Source of the DNA: Acephala macrosclerotiorum
Taxonomy: Eukaryota; Ascomycota; Leotiomycetes; Helotiales; Mollisiaceae
Direction of reading: 5' to 3'
NCBI GenBank assembly: GCA_014904845.1
Contig: MU119211.1
Span: 44,156-108,155, forward strand
DNA length: 64,000 nt
Under the pieces are notes generated by a model that ran no database searches, was not told the DNA's origin, and saw only the letters and a program-made list of their open reading frames with translations. This document shows, one piece after another, positions 57,585 to 64,000 of this stretch (the stretch's first letter is position 1; every line of letters begins with the position of its first letter). The position numbers and the translations under genes were made by a program.

Positions 57585-60218
57585 TCATTTATACCCAACA
57601 ACAGTGTGGTTTACCTGCCTCTTCGGATCCTGCAACCTCGCCAATTCCAACAGCAGCCGATAAGTATAAATACTCAAATCAACATCTCGAAACGCCTTGA
57701 AAAACCACTCCCGTCCTATCTCCGCAATCTCTTTCGCCCTCTTCTGCCCCGCTTCAGTTGAAGTAAGATAAAACACAAGCTCGGGAACATCTTCCATGCT
57801 CTGACTAACAGGTATATAATGAACCCACGGCACGAGCCGCTCATCGTGCCATTCTCTGAATAGTGTCTGCTTTAACGGAACAGATTTTGAAGCAAGGAGC
57901 TTATAATAACGGCCGCTGATCCCGTTCCCGTCAATGTCAAATACAAGTCATGATCCAAAGGCTCTATCTTTGTCAGCCCATGATTTGCATTTGAAGTATG
58001 CACGTTGGTCTCGGCAGTATCTTCTCTCGCATTGAAAGATTCGAGTGAAGGCGACGTCGAACAATCTATTGTTGAGAAAGGTTGATTTCTCGGGGCCGAC
58101 GATTCCGTCTCGTTCTTGGATATAGGAGTGTTGCTTTCGTTCCAAATTTTGTGATAGCTTTACGAATCTTTGTCGGTGGTAATTTCGCCACGATTCATTT
58201 TGGACAAAACCACCAGTAGTCGAGCCTGCCCAGTAGAGTTTGTTCTCTTTCTTCTCCCATTCAATGTCATGCGTCTCGTCATATCGAAACTCCGGCTCGA
58301 TGTAAGCAGGACTTGGGAACAATAAGTCCCCCATTGTCGAAAGTGAACCAGTCGAGAAGATCGGCACCAAGCCTTCAATCAGACGGAAGGATGTAGAACT
58401 CATGAGAAGGCCATGCATAGTGCTGTACTCGGAATGCAGACATAAGTTCATAGCTGAAGAGCGATTTGTGACGAAAGAAACACCGAAGGTTTCCACGCTG
58501 TGTCCCTGCCCTTCGTTGCCATTTTGCTGGGACCCGCAGTATTTCGTGACTTCATCCCAACTAGGTCGTCTTGTCAGGTCCGTCAACTTGAGTTTTATTT
58601 TACTATCGGATCCTCCTTGTAACGACTGTGGCGGCATCAAGACCCTCGGTTCATCGAGGTGATTGACTAGAAATTTGACATCAGGAAGCATTCCCTTCAA
58701 ATCTCCCAACAGCGTGTCGAACAAAAGACCAATATGTCTGTCGAAACTGCGAGAAGGATGGCTGCAGCTAGTCTTGCCGCTCTCACTAGAGAAATTACAA
58801 AGCCAAAGGTCGACATTCAGCACATTTTGTACATCTGTCATTATTTGGTTTACTTCTTTACCGCTGAGTTTCCAGAATGGCAAGATTGTGTCGAAAATTG
58901 TGTCAAACTCATCGATGATGGGAGATCGGTTCGACGTGGCGAATGCATACCAGCCCTCAAAGCCTGGCGGTGGTTCTGCGTGGTATCGACGTCGATATTC
59001 GTCGTATGCTGCTGTGTAGTTCTTGGATTGGGTTTGCAATAGATGCTCAAAGGTGGCCTTGGCGCTGTCAATTAGAGCTTCAATGGGATGCTCCTTAGAG
59101 TGGCCAGAACTCAGTGCTAAGTATTGCGCACTTCTGATGGAAAACACATTGGCCAAGCAGGGGACGAGAGAGACCAGGATGAAAGTCCACAGAATTGATC
59201 TGGCTTTGGCTTGCTTCGGAAGCATGTGAATGATCTGGCCAAGAGTCAAGGAAGAAAACATAACTTGCGATAAAGCTTGAATATCCAAAGAAAGCATGAA
59301 TGGATCGCGGGTGGCCAACATGCTGAACGTTGTTGTTGCTGGAGCAATGCACCAAAAGGTGTATCGAGTCTAAGAATTGGTCAGCATCCTCGAAGCTCTT
59401 TGCCACATGTTGTGGGGGGGGACAAACTATTCGAATCATGAAATACCAAGAGAAAGCTTTCATGAAGCCTAATAATAACGTGGGCATGATTGCAATACTG
59501 GGAAATCCGTATGTAACAGTCTGAACGCTCAGTGCGAGAACTAAGATGACCACAGCCCGTGATGAAAGAGGTACAATAGCATCCTCCACCTTGACAAGCG
59601 GAAGGAAACGATTGTCCTCAATGGACCTAGGTATCAAGGCGACGTAGACAACAAGCAGAGAAATGACAAGAATAATAGATAGGGCAAAAGCCAGAGGATC
59701 CCGATCCGACAGAGTGAAAACGGCAAATGACGCAGCCAAGGTTGAGCCCCAAACTGTGCTGGCGATAGGTGAGAAGAACCACGAATCTAAAGATCGTGTG
59801 GTTTGCAACTCGGTCCGAAGATGCTTCTCAGCTATCAGGAGAAGTGAAGTCAATACTGGCTGGAAGTCATTAATTGAGAGCGCACTCTTCAATTTGGACG
59901 AGCAACTCACAAACAGACCAATCATACCGAGCTCAGCTTTGTAAGAACATGGACGGCAATGCTTGCGGCGACTATCCATAATGATGTTGAAGACGCAGCA
60001 TGAGTTCTGGTGTTGCTATGGAAACTCTCTCTCGTCATTGTGCTGATGTTCGATGGTCTTGATGTCGTGAACAGAAACGGCAGCAGTATCCAGCACACCA
60101 TCTCAGAACAGACCTCATATTGTCGGGACGAGAGATGCCGCGTCAAAATTGTACACAACACAGCTGCTCCAGCCGATCCTGTGATTGGGTCAACATCTTT
60201 GAATCGCGAATTCCACAT
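57585..60218 (-). pseudogene. GT90 / CAP10-type glycosyltransferase with one premature stop
   Basis: Exons 60218-59928, 59859-59428 and 59369-57585 join in frame to 836 codons. TGA at 57950-57948 interrupts after DKDRAFGS, where Arg or Lys is usual; the same frame continues LVFDIDGNGISGRYYKLLAS, TLFREWHDERLVPWVHYIPV and AGQKRAKEIAEIGREWFFKA to the stop at 57585. The N-terminal third has several membrane helices (LALSVQTVTYGFPSIAIMPT; SILWTFILVSLVPCLANVFS). The C-terminal half is the CAP10 domain (GFEGWYAFA, FLNNRLFDVAFTRIFQCERR). Relatives add xylose or other sugars to surface polysaccharides in the secretory pathway. The stop removes about 120 residues including part of the donor-binding region, so activity is unlikely. 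CGA-to-TGA explains it. Confidence 0.8.
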
Positions 60219-60527
60219 TGTCGGACCTGGGCCTCTGCAAGAGCCTCATGAGAGCCTCACAGAGTTGGAGGTGAGATAACAGAGATAAGGCAACATTGCA
60301 TGCGTGATCAATCACCTATCCACAAAATTGCAGCAAAATATTAGAGACAGGACAGTCTTTCAAGAAGTAATGGGTAATTGGGTACAGAAAAAAGGCTAAC
60401 GTGGCTGCCTATGAGCCAAGCAACGGCGACAGGAACGCGGCGTAAGATTAAACATAAATTCAAGAATTTGGCTATGATCAGGGGGCGTTAGCGCGCCGGT
60501 CCGGGGATTGGCTCCCTGCACGGCTAA
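60219..60527. other. Intergenic, upstream side of the GT90 gene
   Basis: No supported frame. The plus frame 60010-60279 overlaps exon 1 antisense and is a shadow. Confidence 0.4.
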
Positions 60528-60790
60528 CGAGTCTGGGATCAAAAGTCGGTGTTTTTTAAGGCTTCTCGCTAACAAAAAGGCGCTAAAGCTGAATCTCGGG
60601 TTTTGAACCAAAACTCAAATTTAATTAAATAAAATGAGAAAACTTACTTTAAATTTTTTTAAATATAAAAATAATATTTTACACATTTTCTAATTGTAAT
60701 TATTTTAAAAGTATTAACGTGATACGGTCGACTTTAGTTTTCATCGCTTAAAAATAGCCTAAAAAACACAGACTTTTGATCCCTGGCTCG
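60528..60790. mobile_element. 263-bp Harbinger-like MITE with TAA target duplication
   Basis: Terminal inverted repeats CGAGTCTGGGATCAAAAGTC and CGAGCCAGGGATCAAAAGTC (right end, inward), continuing through 'GTGTTTTTTA'. Flanks are TAA at 60525-60527 and 60791-60793. The TIR reaches about 35 bp and the centre is AT-rich. A 3-bp TAA duplication is characteristic of PIF/Harbinger (TWA). No coding capacity. It sits between the two glycosyltransferase genes. Confidence 0.75.
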
Positions 60791-61211
60791 TAAAGGCCAC
60801 TGCAAACCAACACAAGACACAGCATAATTGCCGGCCTCAACTCATGTTTGGCAATATGGATTTCCTTGGTAACGAGGATCATTCGTCGTGAAAACTTCAT
60901 TATTGGGCTGACATTGAATTTAGCCATGCTACATTGACGTTGCGACAAGCGATCACGAAAATATGGCTCAAAGAACTCCGTCACGATTTGTGAAGAACTC
61001 TACCACAGCCGTTCGGAAAAGAAAACTACGAACAGTTGATTTGGTGATCCGCGATACATTCACGCACTTCGCGAACGAGCCATTACATGGTTGATGATGT
61101 GGCGAGAGAACGCGGAAACATCTTTCGCAAGGCCCACTCCTACGGGGTGAGAGAAGGATGTTGAGCCCTTCGATGCAGAAAGCCGGCGCTGTAAATATGA
61201 CATCTCAACGC

Positions 61212-62430
61212 ATGTTTCCAAGTCCGCTTCGCAAGTCAAGACGCTCATGGCGACGATGGCTTCGCCTAGCTCTTCTGCTGCTCGGCGTGCTCTTCTTGGA
61301 TTCATCCTGACCGTTGCCATCAGCCATCCCACAATCCGAGGAGCACCATCTGTGATGCCATCAGCAATTCAGTCATCCCATACGGATCGCGTTTTCGTTG
61401 CTAGCATGCATTGGAATAACGAATTGATCATACGATCTCACTGGAGTACCGCCGTCCTCGATCTGGTGAAACATTTCGGTCCAGAAAACGTCTACATCTT
61501 CATTATAGGAGACAGTTTCGATGACACCAAGGGTGCTTTGATGGATCTGGGTCTGGAGCTGAAGAAGTTGGGCATAGAGCGCAGCATTGAGCTTGCATCA
61601 AACAACACACCAGGAGGAAGTTGATAGGATACTGAACTTGAACGAGGAGGGTTGGATATGGACAAGCAGGGGAAAGAAAGAGTTGCGGCGGATACCATAT
61701 TTAGCAAGAATCTGGAATAAGGTCATGGAAAATTTGAACAATCTTGCAGAAAAAAAAGATGGAAAAGGAAACCGGACCTTTGATAAGGCTTTGTGGTTGA
61801 ATGACGTGATCTTCACAGTACGTGCACCTCACAATATGCCTTTCAGATACTGACACTTTGTCAATCATCAGACTAAAGATGTTACCACACTCCTTGCGAC
61901 ACGAGATGGCAACTACGCCGCTGCATGTTCTCTCGACTTCTCGAAACCTCCTCTCAATACTACGACACGTTTGCCCTACGAGACATTTCAGGTGCAAAGG
62001 CACTCACTCAAACCTGGCCTTTCTTCCTAGCTTCCGAGTCACGACATGCTCTGATGTCTAACTCTCTAGTTCCAGTGAAATCATGCTGGAATGGGATAGT
62101 TGCAATCCAGGAGAACCATTCTACTACGAGCTGCTACTACGATTTTGAGGTATACTAGATAGCCTTGCCAGCCGTCACTTGGAAGGCTCAGAATATTGCC
62201 TTATTCACAAAGATAATCCACTGAGTTCGGAACGTGGCTGAACCCAAAGGTGAGGGTGTCATACAACGAGGGAGCGAACAGAGCTGTGCATCCAGAATCT
62301 GGCTGATGGCCAAGCCGGGGAGAGAAATGGACAGGTATTTGGAACAATCGATGGGCGCGATGGACTGGATTCCCGCGAAGGATCACAGAACAGTATATCG
62401 TCGACAAGAGAATTGAAAGGTGGCGGAATG
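61212..62430 (+). pseudogene. GT69 / CAP59-CMT1-type mannosyltransferase with several frameshifts
   Basis: ATG at 61212 opens MFPSPLRKSRRSW and then RWLRLALLLLGVLFLDSS, a type II signal anchor. The frame breaks near 61308. The next frame reads TDRVFVASMHWNNELIIRSH and GPENVYIFIIGDSFDDTKGA; it breaks near 61610 and resumes as HQEEVDRILNLNEEGWIWTS and KELRRIPYLARIW to ALWLNDVIFT. An intron, 61818-61871, keeps the frame into TKDVTTLLATRDGNYAAACS. Another break near 61950 leads to DTFALRDISGAKALTQTWPF and PVKSCWNGIVA. Later fragments read SLASRHLEGSEYCLIHKDNP, WLNPKVRVSYNEGANRAVHP and GFPRRITEQYIVDKRIERW. The order and motifs (WLND, SCWNG) are those of the CAP59/CMT1 alpha-1,3-mannosyltransferase family. 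At least three frameshifts make it non-functional. Confidence 0.8.
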
Positions 62431-62439
62431 AGACTCAGC

Positions 62440-64000
62440 AACGAGGCAAGAACCATGACCACATTAGGGCACAATGTATAATTAATGAGATGCAAGTTCT
62501 TGTACAAAACGGATGGGCTCATGTTTAGACCAAAATAACAAAAGACACCAGGAACGAGCCGAAGCAACAAGCAGAGAACGAGGCCTTTCCCTAACTTGTA
62601 TATTTAAAATCGTCTTCCTTGCATACTAGTGTCAGAGTCTAAATCTCACATCCTCAAAAGGACAATCAAGTGTCCTGCCTAGGCAGAAAAGCCGCGCTCG
62701 GTCTGCTGTTGTGATCCTAGCTCACGCAAGTCATTCCTTCAAGAATTGAACAAGAATGTCCAGGCAATGCAGGGACACTGAGACCGCTAGACAGCATGTC
62801 TTCCTGAATTTCTCAAGGAGGGCGGCGAATGAACGTGCTGCGGTTCTCGTTTGTGCTGCTGTATGCATTGCGTGTGCCGGGCTGGGCAGAAGGCACCATT
62901 GTAGACAACTATCAGACGGCGCTTCCATTCAGCGTATTGATAAATTGTAGTACAGTATCTCTTGATTTGGTGTTCTACGAAAAGTAGTTGACTAACTGGT
63001 ATGGAGCAACGCATGGGTTGTGAGATCGGAACTGCTCAGCTCTGTTCCTCGATGCCAGCAGTGATTCGAACTTGAAGTCTTCGTCGCTGTCCCCGAAAGC
63101 TCTCAATCTTGAAGCCGTTCTCCTACTTCGGACCGAAGCTATGGCGAAATTTGGGGACGGCGTATCAGTATAAGGGACGATCGAAGCCACGTGGCTGGGC
63201 CTTCCTCGAGGTGATTCGTCCAAAGCTCGCTTCCATGCCCAAGCCTGAATGCTTCCATCTTGTGAAGAAAATCGCAACTCCGTGGCGCTTATAGTGCTTG
63301 AAGTCATATGATAGTCTGTGCGACATCTTGACATCTTTTCATTCCAGACCCGATGTTGTGTATGACCAGTCTAACCTCGACATGCGGGCAGACCGTCCCA
63401 GAAATATGCCGCAGTCAAACTCTTGCGCAAAATATACACACTCTGTAGGCGATGGATCATGCATCCTTCAACAACACTAAGGTGTTATTTTTGAGATCCT
63501 GAGACGCACAGCCCGGGGAGCGTAAAGAGGCGTACTGATAAGCCGTTGTATCTGTGCAGGGTTTTCATGCTATGTAACCTTTTGCAGGTAGAGCAGACGA
63601 CGTAATGGGATATATCAAGGGCAATTGGCGGATGATTGAGGATGGCAGTGCAGCAGGTCTCTGTCGCTCTTGAGAGCGTGAAGGCAGTGTTGGAAGTGAT
63701 CCATTGACCTTCTCTTCCGTCGTTTACGTAGCTCAGCTCCAGCTCTTTAGCCTAGTATCTATATCTCCTGCTTCCTGCTGCCTACCTCTGCCCAAGTATT
63801 GTCGTCGAAAGGGGATTCGGACGTGTGTGATTGAGTAAGGTGAGAGTTCGTCAATTCGGACGCCCGTGGATTAAAGGCTGAAAAGATGGCTCTTGAATCT
63901 AATACTGTAATGTTAGCAGAAATATAATTTGCATGGCAGATGATCAGTCAGGCAATCCATGTGCAGAAAAATATTGTGAAAAAATGATGTTGAGGGGGAT
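62440..64000. other. Unassigned end of window
   Basis: GC is coding-like but no frame has a recognisable domain. The best candidate is the minus frame 63334-62975 (true ATG, MSRCRTDYHMTSSTISATEL, 119 codons, Ser/Arg-rich). A plus frame at 63109-63294 overlaps it. Neither shows supporting introns, so I do not call a gene. Confidence 0.35.

Noticed and set aside
58663..59042. Plus-strand frames across the GT90 gene
   Set aside because: Antisense shadows of the conserved minus-strand exons.
1..64000. tRNA genes
   Set aside because: No cloverleaf with acceptable A and B boxes and a T-loop was found by eye; a tRNAscan run would be decisive.
1..64000. Telomere
   Set aside because: No TTAGGG array at either end, so subtelomeric location is not shown.

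Overview
The window looks like a filamentous ascomycete (Pezizomycotina) genome. Seen in the sequence: short spliceosomal introns of 48-79 bp with GTNNGT donors and CTAAC/CTGAC-like branch sites, a dispersed 5S-like gene, and a sharp split between GC-balanced islands and AT-rich deserts of decayed DNA. Family knowledge: HET-domain, FunK1-type kinase and SesB-NACHT-WD40 genes are hallmarks of this group. The deserts and the C-to-T/G-to-A nonsense mutations point to repeat-induced point mutation (RIP). A Leotiomycete is plausible, but this is inference and the order cannot be fixed from the sequence alone.

Layout. 1-3970: relics of an F-box-like gene, two kinases and unassigned coding-like DNA. 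3970-15480: AT desert. 15490-19970: gene island with an intact six-exon orphan gene and a convergent, possibly broken, small gene. 19970-23900: second desert. 23900-26590: decayed gene with a Myb/SANT-like C-terminus plus unassigned sequence. 26590-29930: the most extreme AT tract, with a 10-N assembly gap. 29930-33520: acyl-CoA-ligase relic, a tandem array of GC-rich hairpins, a large nested palindrome, a HET pseudogene and a 5S-derived gene. 33824-47410: the most gene-like part, with an intact six-exon MFS exporter, an intact 1635-aa SesB-NACHT-WD40 NOD-like receptor, a fructosamine-kinase-like gene with one stop codon, a trehalose-phosphate-synthase tail fragment and an intact 764-aa HET protein. 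47570-55760: a nest of terminal-inverted-repeat transposons. Two of these are hAT-like sisters with 8-bp target duplications, and one splits an open reading frame. 56590-62430: a cysteine-rich secreted-protein gene whose start codon is GTG, and two broken glycosyltransferase genes of CAP10 (GT90) and CAP59/CMT1 (GT69) type flanking a Harbinger-like MITE. 62440-64000: no confident gene.

How the genes fit together. NLR, HET and FunK1-type genes are typical of fungal allorecognition or programmed-cell-death repertoires, so 32-47 kb may be a fast-evolving self/non-self island. That is inference from domain content and from the mixture of intact and decayed paralogues. The GT90/GT69 pair suggests a former cell-surface glycan function. 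Overall this is an accessory compartment in which transposons and RIP-like mutation are dismantling genes, with a few intact genes surviving between deserts.
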